DNA of 64,000 bases. Source: Kribbella voronezhensis. GTDB taxonomy: Bacteria > Actinomycetota > Actinomycetes > Propionibacteriales > Kribbellaceae. The notes beneath the pieces are model-generated. The model was given only the letters and a program-made list of their open reading frames with translations, was not told the DNA's origin and did no database searches. The DNA lies in assembly GCF_004365175.1 (NCBI RefSeq), contig NZ_SOCE01000001.1, positions 3,479,403-3,543,402 on the forward strand, read 5' to 3'. Positions 16,392-24,631 of the stretch are shown here, piece by piece. Both the position numbers and the translations under genes were made by a program. Position 1 is the first letter of the stretch. Every line of letters begins with the position of its first letter.

Positions 16392-17087
16392 TTACAGGCC
16401 TTCCGGTGGGACCTCCTTCAACCAGGGCAGGTCCTCCCCGAAGTACTTGACCGGATCCGCCAGCACGTCCCTGGGCTTGATCCCCAGCTCGGCGACGAGT
16501 TCGTGCGTCTTGCGCCAGAAGGCGCTGCCTTCGAGTTCGTCGACCCGGATCTCCGCGGCCAGCCCCTTGGCGTAATCACGCTCGGCGGTCAGCACGGCGA
16601 CCCGGAACTCCGACTCGACCCAGAAGATCCGGGGAAGCTTCTTCGACCGCATGAACTCGTGCATCCCGACCAGCTGAGCGATCTCCTCGTCCAGCGCGAC
16701 GACCCGTTGCTCGAGCAGCTCGACCACCCGGTCCGGCGGGAAGGCCGGGAGATAGGCCAGCCCGGCCTCCAGTTGCCGGAACTCCTTGGCCGGCGTGCCG
16801 AGCAACTCGGTCAGCCAGTCGTCGAACTCGGCGCGGCCGGTCGAGGTGATCGCGTAGACCGTGCGCTCCGGGCGATTCCCGTCCCGCAGGGTTTCGACCG
16901 CCTCGATGAACCCGGCCTTCTCCAGCGCCGCGACGACGGAGTACAGGGAGCCGTAGTTGAGCTTGATGCTCACTTCCTTGCCGCGGCCCTTGAGCAGCGA
17001 GGAGATCTCGTACGGGTGCATGGGGCGCTCGGTGAGCGTGCCGAGCACCGCGAACGCGAGCGGGTTCGCCACCTTCCGCTTGCCCAT
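16392..17087 (-). CDS. PadR family transcriptional regulator
   Basis: 231 aa from ATG 17087, preceded by GAGGAGGCGGAG. The winged-helix N-terminus (LAFAVLGTLTERPMHPYEIS, then LNYGSLYSVVAALEKAGFIE) is classical PadR. The longer C-terminal part (about 100-231) is helical, as in PadR-s1/VirB-type members. It is first in the operon with the DrrAB-like exporter (158-bp gap) and likely represses it through the palindrome at 17110-17125. Confidence 0.9.
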   Translation of the reverse strand: MGKRKVANPLAFAVLGTLTERPMHPYEISSLLKGRGKEVSIKLNYGSLYSVVAALEKAGFIEAVETLRDGNRPERTVYAITSTGRAEFDDWLTELLGTPAKEFRQLEAGLAYLPAFPPDRVVELLEQRVVALDEEIAQLVGMHEFMRSKKLPRIFWVESEFRVAVLTAERDYAKGLAAEIRVDELEGSAFWRKTHELVAELGIKPRDVLADPVKYFGEDLPWLKEVPPEGL

Positions 17088-17109
17088 GCTCCGCCTCCTC
17101 GATCTCAAC

Positions 17110-17125
17110 TACTCGAAATCGAGTA
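17110..17125. promoter_or_regulatory. PadR operator candidate
   Basis: TACTCGA-AA-TCGAGTA is a palindrome with perfect 7-bp arms, 23 bp upstream of the PadR start codon. Its position suits autorepression of the PadR-DrrAB-like operon. It is also 30 bp beyond the end of the next gene upstream. Confidence 0.7.
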
Positions 17126-17154
17126 TTAGACTCCGGATACCCGGTGTCAAGTAC

Positions 17155-17679
17155 TCAGGCAGGTCGCTCGAAGATCAGCTCGAGGCCGTCCTCCTCGTCC
17201 CACTGCTCCCCGTTCTGGGTGAAGCCGAACGAAGCGATGGTCGCCAGCGACGCCTCGTTGTCCGGGCTGATGGTGGCGCGAACCACCCGTACTGCGGGTT
17301 CCGCGGCCGCCCGGTCGAGCAGCGCGGCCAGGATCGCCTTCGCATAGCCGCGCCGCCGGTACTGCGGGTCGACGGTGTACCCGACCTCGACCATCCCGTC
17401 CGCGTCGGGCGGCCCGTGGAACCCCGCGTAGCCGACGACCACCTCACCTTGAACTCCGGGCGGCGTGGAGAGAACGGCCCTGGCGATCCAGTCGGCGGCC
17501 TCCGGCTGGGTCTCGAGCTGCTTGAGCCGGTAGTTCCACAACCACTTCGCGCGGTCGTCGACGAACAACTCGCCCAGCTCGACACCTGATTCGATCCGTG
17601 CGGTGTCCAGTTCGCCCGCGAGCAAAGCGGCCATGGTCTTCGGGGAAAGCTCCGCGAAGCGGAGGTGATGTGCGGTCAT
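17155..17679 (-). CDS. GNAT family N-acetyltransferase
   Basis: 174 aa with a RimJ/RimL-like layout. The acetyl-CoA-binding motif is VDPQYRRRGYAKAILAALLD (about 107-126), followed by ISPDNEASLATIASFGFT, the N-x-x-S motif of this branch. The substrate is unknown; small molecules or protein N-termini are both possible. It sits between adenosine deaminase upstream (43-bp gap, same strand) and the PadR operon. Confidence 0.85.
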   Translation of the reverse strand: MTAHHLRFAELSPKTMAALLAGELDTARIESGVELGELFVDDRAKWLWNYRLKQLETQPEAADWIARAVLSTPPGVQGEVVVGYAGFHGPPDADGMVEVGYTVDPQYRRRGYAKAILAALLDRAAAEPAVRVVRATISPDNEASLATIASFGFTQNGEQWDEEDGLELIFERPA

Positions 17680-17721
17680 GCGGTCGACTCTGCGGTGTGC
17701 GGAGCCTGACCGTCCAACGGA

Positions 17722-18801
17722 TTAGGCGAGCGCCTCGGCGTACCAGGGCTTGATCACGGTGTCGATGATCGCGAGTCGCTCGTCGAACGGGATGAAGGCC
17801 GACTTCATCGCGTTGATGGCGAACCAGCGGAAGTCGGCCAGCCCGTAGTCGAAGGCCTCGGCGAGCAGGGCCAGCTCGCGGCTCATCGACGTACCGCTCA
17901 TCAACCGGTTGTCCGTGTTCACGGTGACCCGGAACTTCAGTTGGGTGAGCAGCCCGATCGGGTGCTGCGCGATCGAATCGGCCGCGCCGGTCTGCAGGTT
18001 GGAGCTCGGACACATCTCCAGCGGGATCCGCCGGTCCCGCACGTACGCCGCCAGCCGGCCGAGCTCGACCTTGCCGTCGAGGCCGGCCGACGCGTCGTAC
18101 GAGATGTCGTCGATGATCCGGACGCCGTGGCCGAGCCGGTCCGCGCCGCACCACTGGATCGCCTGCCAGATCGACGGCAGGCCGAACGCCTCGCCCGCGT
18201 GGATGGTGAAGTGGGCGTTCTCGCGCTGCAGGTACTCGAACGCGTCCAGGTGCCGGGTGGGCGGGTAGCCCGCCTCGGCGCCGGCGATGTCGAAGCCGAC
18301 CACCCCGGCGTCCCGGTAGGCGACCGCGAGCTGCGCGATCTCCATCGAGCGCGCCTGGTGCCGCATCGCCGTCAGCAGCTGGCGAGCCACGATCGGGCGC
18401 TCGGCTTTCGCCATACCGTCCTCGAAGCCCGCGCGGACGGCGTCCACCACCTGCTCCAGCGACAGCCCGGCCGTCAGGTGCTGCTCGGGCGCGTAGCGGA
18501 TCTCGGCGTACACGACACCGTCCGCCGCCAGGTCCTGCACGCACTCGCTCGCGACCCGGGTGATCGCCTCGGCGTTCTGCATCACCGTGACGGTGTGGTC
18601 GAACGTCTCCAGGTAGCGCTCCAGCGAGCCGGAGTCCGCCGACTCGACGAACCACTGCCCGAGTTCACCGGCGTCGGTCCGCGGCAACCGGTGCCCGATG
18701 TCGGCGGCCAGCTCCACGATCGTCGCCGGCCGCAGGCCACCGTCCAGGTGGTCGTGCAACAACACCTTCGGCGCATCCGCCAACTGCCCAGCCGAGATCA
18801 T
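17722..18801 (-). CDS. add: Adenosine deaminase
   Basis: 359 aa, the usual bacterial length. Metal and active-site motifs are complete: HDHLDGG (His16 and His18 as Zn ligands; LDG where many members have LNG/LDG), [19 protein letters not shown] with the third His and catalytic Glu, [17 protein letters not shown], and [13 protein letters not shown] with the Asp ligand. It deaminates adenosine and deoxyadenosine to the inosines in purine salvage. It is divergent from the ABC exporter pair across 92 bp, which include GTACTGC but no clear operator. Confidence 0.92.
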   Translation of the reverse strand: MISAGQLADAPKVLLHDHLDGGLRPATIVELAADIGHRLPRTDAGELGQWFVESADSGSLERYLETFDHTVTVMQNAEAITRVASECVQDLAADGVVYAEIRYAPEQHLTAGLSLEQVVDAVRAGFEDGMAKAERPIVARQLLTAMRHQARSMEIAQLAVAYRDAGVVGFDIAGAEAGYPPTRHLDAFEYLQRENAHFTIHAGEAFGLPSIWQAIQWCGADRLGHGVRIIDDISYDASAGLDGKVELGRLAAYVRDRRIPLEMCPSSNLQTGAADSIAQHPIGLLTQLKFRVTVNTDNRLMSGTSMSRELALLAEAFDYGLADFRWFAINAMKSAFIPFDERLAIIDTVIKPWYAEALA

Positions 18802-18893
18802 GTCGCCATCCTGCCAGCCCGTACTGCGGGTCCGGTCGCCCGATCCGGCAAACGTTCAAGATTTTTGGGGGTGCCGGGTGCCATGGTGAGCAG

Positions 18894-20705
18894 ATGGCCG
18901 GCTTGCGCAATCGTCCCGAGTGGCAGTTCTTCGCCGTACTGCCGAAGGCTGATCCTGTGCTGGCCACGGCCTGGTGGCTGCTCCTGCTGCTGCGCGGCGC
19001 GCTGCCGGCCGTGTTCGCGATCGCGATGGGCTGGCTGATCGGCGCCGTCCAGCATCATGACGAGCTGGCCGGACCGCTCACTTTGATGGGTACGACGTTC
19101 ATCCTGCTGCAGGTGCTCACGCCCGTGCACCAGGCGGTCAGCGCCAATCTCGGCAGCCGGGTGGCCGCGTGGCTCAACGACGAATTGGCCCGGGCCTGCG
19201 TCGAGCCGCCGGGGATCGGGCATCTGGAAGATCCGGAGTTGATGGAGGATCTGACCGTCGCGCGCGAGTTCGACCGGGGGCAGACCGGGCCGCCGATGTA
19301 CATGAACGTGGACTTCACCGCGACCAGCCTGGTGGAGATGGTCGGCGGGATCGCCGCTGCTGTGGTGTTGTTCGGGTTCAGCTGGTGGGCGCCGTTGGTG
19401 CTCGTGGTGGCCTGGAGCGCGACGCATTGGTTGCTGCGGGAGAGCGGCGTCTGGCGCGATCGGAACACCTCGGAAGTCCGTTCTGCGCAACGGCATGCGG
19501 ACTACGCGTACCAGTTGGCAGTCGAGCCGGGGGCCGCGAAGGAGTTGCGGCTGTTCGGGCTGGCGGGGTGGGCTGTCGAGCGGTTCACGGAGCGGCGGCG
19601 CCGGTTGTTCGAGTTGCAGTACCAGGCGACGCGGCTGCGGGAGCGGCCGATGATCTGGAGTCTGCTGATCGTGGCGGTGGCCAATGGGGTGGTCTTCTGG
19701 GCGCTCGGGTCGGCCGCTGTCGGTGGCAGTCTGGCGCTGGATCGGCTGGTCGTGTTCGCGCAGGTCGCTGTCGGGGTGAGCTCGATCGCCTTCGGTGGCT
19801 TGAACTGGGTACTCGACGGAGCTGCCGCGCCTGTCGTCGCAGTACGGAAGCTCAAGCCCGCGATGGCGCCGGCGGGTGCGTTGTCGGACGGGGCTGGTCC
19901 GGCTTGGTCGGGCGGGGGTTCGTCGCGAGGGCCGGTGGAGATCAGGATCCGGGAGTTGAGTTTCAGTTATCCGCGGTCGGAGCGGCCGGTGTTCGACGGG
20001 CTGGACCTGACGATCCCGGCCGGATCGTCGCTGGCGGTCGTCGGCCAGAACGGGGCGGGCAAGACCACGCTGGCGAAGCTGCTGTGCCGGTTGTACGACC
20101 CGGGCTCGGGGTCGATCGAGGTCGACGGGGTGGATCTGCGGAATCTGGATGTGGACGGCTGGCGGAGCCGAGTCGCGGCGGTGTTCCAGGACTTCCTCCG
20201 CCTCGAGCTTTCGCTGCGGGACAACGTCGCCCCCGGCGGTGCGCCCGAAGCGGACATTGTTGCCGCGCTCGCAGACGCCGGTGCCGGCGACCTGGCCGAC
20301 CTCGAGACCCGGCTGGCCACGGGCTACGAAGGCGGCACGGATCTGTCCGGTGGCCAGTGGCAGCGAGTCGCACTGGCGCGAGCGCTGTGCGCAGTACGGC
20401 AAGGGGCCGGGCTGGTGCTGCTCGACGAACCGACTGCGCAGCTGGATGTTCGAGGCGAGGCGGCGATCTTCGACCGGATCCTGACGGCGACGCGCGGAGT
20501 CACCACGATCCTGGTCTCCCACCGGTTCTCGACCGTCCGGCATGCCGACCGGATCTGCGTTCTGGAACACGGCCGAGTGGTCGAACTCGGCAGCCACGAC
20601 GAGTTGATGGCGCTGCGCGGGCGGTACCGGACGATGTTCGACCTGCAGGCACAGCGCTTCACGGCCGAGGTCGACGAGGAGGGGATGAGCTATGACACGC
20701 TCTGA
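18894..20705 (+). CDS. ABC exporter half-transporter (permease-ATPase), subunit 1
   Basis: 603 aa. Membrane domain about 1-310 with six helices (WWLLLLLRGALPAVFAIAMG is the first), ATPase domain about 345-590. ATPase motifs are canonical: Walker A GQNGAGKTT, signature LSGGQWQR, Walker B LVLLDEPTAQLD, H-loop SHRFSTVRHADR. The last 14 bp overlap the next gene, which encodes a second half-transporter, so they form a heterodimer. Related pairs in actinobacteria export peptides or lipids; the substrate is unknown and no precursor-peptide gene is visible nearby. Confidence 0.88.
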   Translation: MAGLRNRPEWQFFAVLPKADPVLATAWWLLLLLRGALPAVFAIAMGWLIGAVQHHDELAGPLTLMGTTFILLQVLTPVHQAVSANLGSRVAAWLNDELARACVEPPGIGHLEDPELMEDLTVAREFDRGQTGPPMYMNVDFTATSLVEMVGGIAAAVVLFGFSWWAPLVLVVAWSATHWLLRESGVWRDRNTSEVRSAQRHADYAYQLAVEPGAAKELRLFGLAGWAVERFTERRRRLFELQYQATRLRERPMIWSLLIVAVANGVVFWALGSAAVGGSLALDRLVVFAQVAVGVSSIAFGGLNWVLDGAAAPVVAVRKLKPAMAPAGALSDGAGPAWSGGGSSRGPVEIRIRELSFSYPRSERPVFDGLDLTIPAGSSLAVVGQNGAGKTTLAKLLCRLYDPGSGSIEVDGVDLRNLDVDGWRSRVAAVFQDFLRLELSLRDNVAPGGAPEADIVAALADAGAGDLADLETRLATGYEGGTDLSGGQWQRVALARALCAVRQGAGLVLLDEPTAQLDVRGEAAIFDRILTATRGVTTILVSHRFSTVRHADRICVLEHGRVVELGSHDELMALRGRYRTMFDLQAQRFTAEVDEEGMSYDTL

Positions 20706-22479
20706 CGACCTGCCGAAGGCGATCCCGGCGATGTGGCGACTCTGCAAACTCGGCTACCAGCACGAGCCCGGGCTGCTCGTCTTCGCCTTCGCGATGACCC
20801 TGCTGGCCGCACTCCCCGACGCTCTGCTCGCCTTGTGGCTGAAGGTCCTGGCCGACGGCGTACTGCGTGGCGACCGGCGGGCCGTGTTTCTCGCAGCCGC
20901 CGGGATGGCGTTGTCGGTGACCGCGACCTGGTTCCTGCGCACGCTGTCGGCGCGGATCTCTCGACGGTTCCGGGACCGGGTCACGATCATGCTGGAGGCT
21001 CATGTCGCCCGTCTGCAGGCGACCGTGGCCACTGTCGAGCATCACGAACGCCGCGATTACCTGGACCGGTTGTCGGTGCTGCGCAAGCAGGTGTTCGTGC
21101 TCGACCACATGTACATGTCGCTCTTCTCGACCTGCGGCTGGATTCTTCGGCTCGTCGTGACGATCGCGCTGCTGATGTCGATCAACCCGCTGCTGGCGTT
21201 GCTGGTGCTGTTCGCCGTGCCCACAGTGATCAGTTCCAGCTGGCGGCCGGGCGTGGAACGGCAGACCGAGGAGAAGAACGCTTCCCACCAACGCCTGGCG
21301 GATCATCTCTTCCGTACCGCGACCAGTCCGGCGCCGGGCAAGGACGTGCGCGTGACCGGCATCGGTCCGTCGCTGGTGACGGACCGACGCAGTGAGTGGG
21401 AACGGTGGTACGGACCGATCGCGCGAGTTCGGTGGACGAGTGCCGGGTGGCACGCGGCGGCTTGGGCGATCTTCGGAGCGGGGTACGTGGCGGCCGTGTT
21501 GTTCGTGGCGACCGGGCTCGACGCATCGGTGGGGGCCGTGTTGCTGATTCTCGCGGCGGGCGCGCGACTGTCGTCGTACATCGGAGCGACAGTCGGCGAG
21601 ATCGGCTTCCTGCGCGGGATCTGGCTGGACGGCTCGCGGCGGCTGGTCTGGCTGGAGAACTACGCGGCGTCGTTCGACCTCGATGCCGATCTGCCGGTGC
21701 CGTCGCGACTCGTCGACGGGATCCGGCTGGAAGGCGTCTCCTTCCGGTACGCCGGCGCGGAGAAAGTTGCCCTCGACAACGTTTCTCTGCATCTTCCGGC
21801 CCGCAAGGTGATCGCGGTCGTGGGCGAGAACGGAGCCGGGAAGTCGACGCTGGTCAAGCTGATCGCGAAACTGTACGAGCCGACGAGCGGGCGCATCCTG
21901 CTGGACGGGCAGCCGCTGGCGCGGATCCCGGCCGACGCGTGGCGGGACCGGATCGCCGGGGCGTTCCAGGACTTCTTCCGGTTCGAGTTCCAGGCCCGGC
22001 ACAGTGTCGGGCTGGGGGATCTGCCGCGGCTGGACGACGAGGCCGCCGTGACCGCCGCGGTCGGCCGGGCCGGCGCCGACGATGTGGTCGAGCGGCTCGA
22101 GGAAGGCCTGGACACGCAACTCGGGTCGACCTGGCCGGGCGGCGCCGAGATCAGCTTCGGCCAATGGCAGAAACTCGCACTCGCCCGCGGCTTCATGCGG
22201 GACAAACCACTTCTGCTGGTCCTCGACGAACCGACGGCCGCCCTGGACGCGGAAACCGAACACGCCCTCTTCGAACGCTACGCCGAAGCCGCCCGCTCCA
22301 GCACCGACGGCCGGATCACCGTCCTGGTCTCCCACCGCTTCTCCACCGTCCGCATGGCCGACCTCATCATCGTCCTCGACGGCGCCCACGTCATCGAAAC
22401 CGGCACCCACAACTCCCTGATGACCCTGGGCGGCCACTACGCCGACCTCTACAACCTCCAAGCCACCGCCTACCGCTGA
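20692..22479 (+). CDS. ABC exporter half-transporter, subunit 2, degenerate signature motif
   Basis: 595 aa, same domain order as the preceding gene and overlapping it by 14 bp. Walker A GENGAGKST and Walker B LLLVLDEPTAALD are normal, and the H-loop SHRFSTVRMADL is present. The signature reads ISFGQWQK instead of LSGGQxxR, so the composite site using this motif is probably weakened. That asymmetry is common in heterodimeric exporters such as BmrCD and TAP, and supports the two genes forming one complex. Confidence 0.88.
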   Translation: MTRSDDLPKAIPAMWRLCKLGYQHEPGLLVFAFAMTLLAALPDALLALWLKVLADGVLRGDRRAVFLAAAGMALSVTATWFLRTLSARISRRFRDRVTIMLEAHVARLQATVATVEHHERRDYLDRLSVLRKQVFVLDHMYMSLFSTCGWILRLVVTIALLMSINPLLALLVLFAVPTVISSSWRPGVERQTEEKNASHQRLADHLFRTATSPAPGKDVRVTGIGPSLVTDRRSEWERWYGPIARVRWTSAGWHAAAWAIFGAGYVAAVLFVATGLDASVGAVLLILAAGARLSSYIGATVGEIGFLRGIWLDGSRRLVWLENYAASFDLDADLPVPSRLVDGIRLEGVSFRYAGAEKVALDNVSLHLPARKVIAVVGENGAGKSTLVKLIAKLYEPTSGRILLDGQPLARIPADAWRDRIAGAFQDFFRFEFQARHSVGLGDLPRLDDEAAVTAAVGRAGADDVVERLEEGLDTQLGSTWPGGAEISFGQWQKLALARGFMRDKPLLLVLDEPTAALDAETEHALFERYAEAARSSTDGRITVLVSHRFSTVRMADLIIVLDGAHVIETGTHNSLMTLGGHYADLYNLQATAYR

Positions 22480-22486
22480 CCAATTC

Positions 22487-22505
22487 GTGCAAGCGCCGCT
22501 TGCAC
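22487..22505. terminator. Short hairpin between convergent genes
   Basis: GTGCAAGC-GCC-GCTTGCAC forms an 8-bp stem with a 3-nt loop, 7 bp after the second ABC gene and 10 bp beyond the end of the convergent deazaflavin-oxidoreductase gene. Confidence 0.55.
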
Positions 22506-22514
22506 AGTTGCTGA

Positions 22515-22979
22515 TCAGGCGGCGGTGTGGATTTTGAAGACGGGGACGCCGGGGGCTATGTGCAGGAGGCGGGTGGTGGGGGAGTCGGCGCGGACGTCGT
22601 CGCCGAAGAAGGCGCCTACTTCCCAGGCCCACTTCTTCAGGTAGAGGCGGAGGACGTCGGGCTTGTCGGCGTCGGCGACCTCCTCGGCGCGGAACGGCTC
22701 GGTCTTGCGGCCGAGGCGGAGGGTGCCGTCGCCGCTGGCGCGGAGGTTGCGGACCCACTGGACGTGACCGCGCGGGGCGACCAGATAGCGCTGACCGTCG
22801 ACGGTGAGCAGGTTGACCGGCGTACTGCGCCATTCGCCGGACTTGCGGCCGCGGACCGAGAGCACCCGGCTGCCCATCAGGCTGATGCCGAGATTGGTCA
22901 GGCCCGCGACCATCTTGTTGAAGACCAGCATGCTGCGCCGGCCCGAGGTCACCACTCGCTTGCTGTTGTACTCCTGCAT
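22515..22979 (-). CDS. Nitroreductase-family deazaflavin (F420)-dependent oxidoreductase
   Basis: 154 aa, matching the Ddn/DUF385 family in length and motifs: VLSVRGRKSGEWRSTPVNLL, then YLVAPRGHVQWVRNLRASG (the G-x-x-x-W-x-x-N-L-R core of the split beta-barrel). Members bind F420 (or related cofactors) and reduce quinones, nitro compounds or other electron-poor substrates. It diverges from a TetR gene across two copies of a palindrome, so it is likely induced by a xenobiotic or redox-active ligand of that regulator. Confidence 0.87.
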   Translation of the reverse strand: MQEYNSKRVVTSGRRSMLVFNKMVAGLTNLGISLMGSRVLSVRGRKSGEWRSTPVNLLTVDGQRYLVAPRGHVQWVRNLRASGDGTLRLGRKTEPFRAEEVADADKPDVLRLYLKKWAWEVGAFFGDDVRADSPTTRLLHIAPGVPVFKIHTAA

Positions 22980-23000
22980 GTCAGTCGCCTCTCAATGATC

Positions 23001-23066
23001 GAGAGCGGTGCTCTCTCTTGTGATCAGTGAACAGGACAGCCGACGCGCTGTCAAGAGCAGTGCTCT
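23001..23066. promoter_or_regulatory. Two copies of a TetR operator palindrome
   Basis: GAGAGCGGTGCTCTC (23001-23015) and AGAGCAGTGCTCT (23054-23066) share the core AGAGC-RGT-GCTCT and lie in the 122-bp gap between the deazaflavin oxidoreductase and the TetR gene. One copy is near each start codon. This suits a regulator that controls both directions. Confidence 0.75.
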
Positions 23067-23101
23067 CGATTTAGCGCAGCGCTCGTGGCAGACTCTTCGC
23101 C

Positions 23102-23797
23102 ATGAACGCCGGACGCACCGCACGGGACCGAGCCCGCGCCGAGTTGACCCAGGAGATCAAGGACGCCGCGCGCCGCCAGCTCGTGGCCGAAGGCGCCGAG
23201 CGGCTCTCGTTGCGAGCGGTCTCCCGCGACCTCGGCATGGTGTCGTCGGCCCTCTACAGGTACTTCCCCAGCCGCGACGACCTGCTCACCGCGCTGATCA
23301 TCGACGCGTACGACGCGCTCGGCGCCGCGGCGGAGAAGGCGGGCCGGCGCGAGCAGGATCCGCGGAGCGCGTGGATCGCCGTGTGCCACGCGGTACGGGA
23401 CTGGGCCAGGAGCAACCCGCAGGAGTACGCGTTGATCTATGGTTCGCCGGTCGCCGGGTATAAGGCGCCGCAGACCACGATCCAGCCTGCCAGCCGGGTG
23501 CCGATCCTGATGATCGGTCTGCTGGCGAAGGCTCAGGAGACGGGTGCTCTCGATCCGCCCGAAGGCGCACACGAGCCGTCCGGCGTACTGGCTGAGCAAG
23601 TGGCGACGATCGCGGCGTTGGCGCCTGGCGTACCGGCGAAGGTGCTGGTCCGGGCAGTGATGGCGTGGACCCAGCTGTTCGGGCTGATCAGCTTCGAGTT
23701 GTACGGGCAGTTGGTGGGGTCGATGGATCCGGCCGACGAGTTCTTCGCGGACGCCGTCGAACAGCTGGCCGACTTCGTCGGACTCCGCGCCGCCTGA
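23102..23797 (+). CDS. TetR family transcriptional regulator (WHG-domain type)
   Basis: 231 aa. The HTH is in residues about 15-65 (AARRQLVAEGAERLSLRAVS, then SALYRYFPSRDDLL). The long C-terminal ligand domain carries RSAWIAVCHAVRDWARSNPQ and EYALIYGSPVAGY, wording typical of the actinobacterial TetR_C_13/WHG group. It is divergent from the deazaflavin oxidoreductase gene and probably represses it. Confidence 0.88.
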   Translation: MNAGRTARDRARAELTQEIKDAARRQLVAEGAERLSLRAVSRDLGMVSSALYRYFPSRDDLLTALIIDAYDALGAAAEKAGRREQDPRSAWIAVCHAVRDWARSNPQEYALIYGSPVAGYKAPQTTIQPASRVPILMIGLLAKAQETGALDPPEGAHEPSGVLAEQVATIAALAPGVPAKVLVRAVMAWTQLFGLISFELYGQLVGSMDPADEFFADAVEQLADFVGLRAA

Positions 23798-23803
23798 GCG
23801 ATC

Positions 23804-23868
23804 GGCGGCGGGCGGCGGGCGGCGGGCGGCGGCCCCCGGGCTACGGGCTACGGGCTACGGGCTGCGGG
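23804..23868. repeat. Two adjacent heptamer tandem arrays
   Basis: GGCGGCG is repeated four times without error (23804-23831). After 9 bp, CTACGGG is repeated three times and followed by one variant CTGCGGG (23841-23868). The second array stops exactly at the stop codon of aat. Both have a 7-bp period. They fill almost all of the space between two convergent genes, where a terminator would be expected; G-rich and C-rich strands could form unusual structure. Confidence 0.85.
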
Positions 23869-24534
23869 TCAGCTGAACGCAGCGGGCAGCGGGAAGGCCA
23901 GGGCGCGTTCGACGCGGGCGATGTACTGCTCGCGCGGGATCGCGATCGCGCCGAGGGTGGCGAGGTGGCTGGTCACCCACTGGATGTCGAGCACCCGCTC
24001 GGCGGCGTACTTGTCGTCGAGCAGTTCGACCAGCCCCGCGACGGCCGCCTTCGAGCCGTCGGTCTGGTGGTGGAACATCGACTCGCCCGCGAACAGACCA
24101 CCGATCGCCACGCCGTACAGGCCGCCGGCCAGTTCGTCGCCGTCCCAGGCCTCGACCGAATGCACCCAGCCGAGTTCGTGCAGCCGCGTGTACGCCGCGA
24201 TGATGTCCGCGTCGATCCAGGAACCCGGCCGGCTCGGATCCGCGCAGGCCCGGATCACCTGGTCGAACGCGGTGTTCACCCGGATCTCGAACTTGCTCCG
24301 GGCCCGGCGCAGCGACCGCGACGGCGTGAAGCTGTCGACTTCGATCACGCCGCGCTCCACCGGCGACCACCACAACAGCGGGCCGTGACTGTCCGGCATC
24401 GGGAACAGCCCCCGCCGGTACGCCGCGAGCACTGTGCCCGGCTCGAGATCTGCCCCGGCCGCGACCACATCACCGGCCCCGGCGACCCCTACCGGCGGAA
24501 AGTCCCAGACAGACGCGGGAGGTTCGATTGGCAC
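23869..24534 (-). CDS. aat: Leucyl/phenylalanyl-tRNA-protein transferase
   Basis: About 221 aa from GTG 24534; the frame stays open to 24591 but the family normally begins close to this point. Conserved motifs are present: AYRRGLFPMP, LLWWSPVERGVIE, GSWIDADIIAAYTRLHELGWVHSVE (in two parts), GGLYGVAIGGLFAGESMF, and LDIQWVTSHLATLGA. The enzyme adds Leu or Phe to proteins with N-terminal Arg or Lys, marking them for ClpAP/ClpS-type degradation. The gene stands alone. Its 3' end abuts the heptamer arrays. Confidence 0.9.
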   Translation of the reverse strand: MPIEPPASVWDFPPVGVAGAGDVVAAGADLEPGTVLAAYRRGLFPMPDSHGPLLWWSPVERGVIEVDSFTPSRSLRRARSKFEIRVNTAFDQVIRACADPSRPGSWIDADIIAAYTRLHELGWVHSVEAWDGDELAGGLYGVAIGGLFAGESMFHHQTDGSKAAVAGLVELLDDKYAAERVLDIQWVTSHLATLGAIAIPREQYIARVERALAFPLPAAFS

Positions 24535-24584
24535 CCCACCATCCTGACGTACACCTCTCGGCACAGGTCGGCCTGGGGCGGGCC

Positions 24585-24627
24585 GCAACAAATGCTGCGC
24601 GCAATCACAACAGGCAACATATGCTGC
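24585..24627. promoter_or_regulatory. Two 14-bp palindromic boxes before the HTH-methyltransferase gene
   Basis: GCAACAAATGCTGC (24585-24598) and GCAACATATGCTGC (24614-24627) differ at one base and are 29 bp apart, close to three helical turns. Each is an imperfect palindrome of the form GCARCATATGYTGC. The second ends 4 bp before the GTG start of the fusion gene, which itself has an N-terminal HTH, suggesting autoregulation. Confidence 0.6.
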
Positions 24628-24631
24628 TCAG

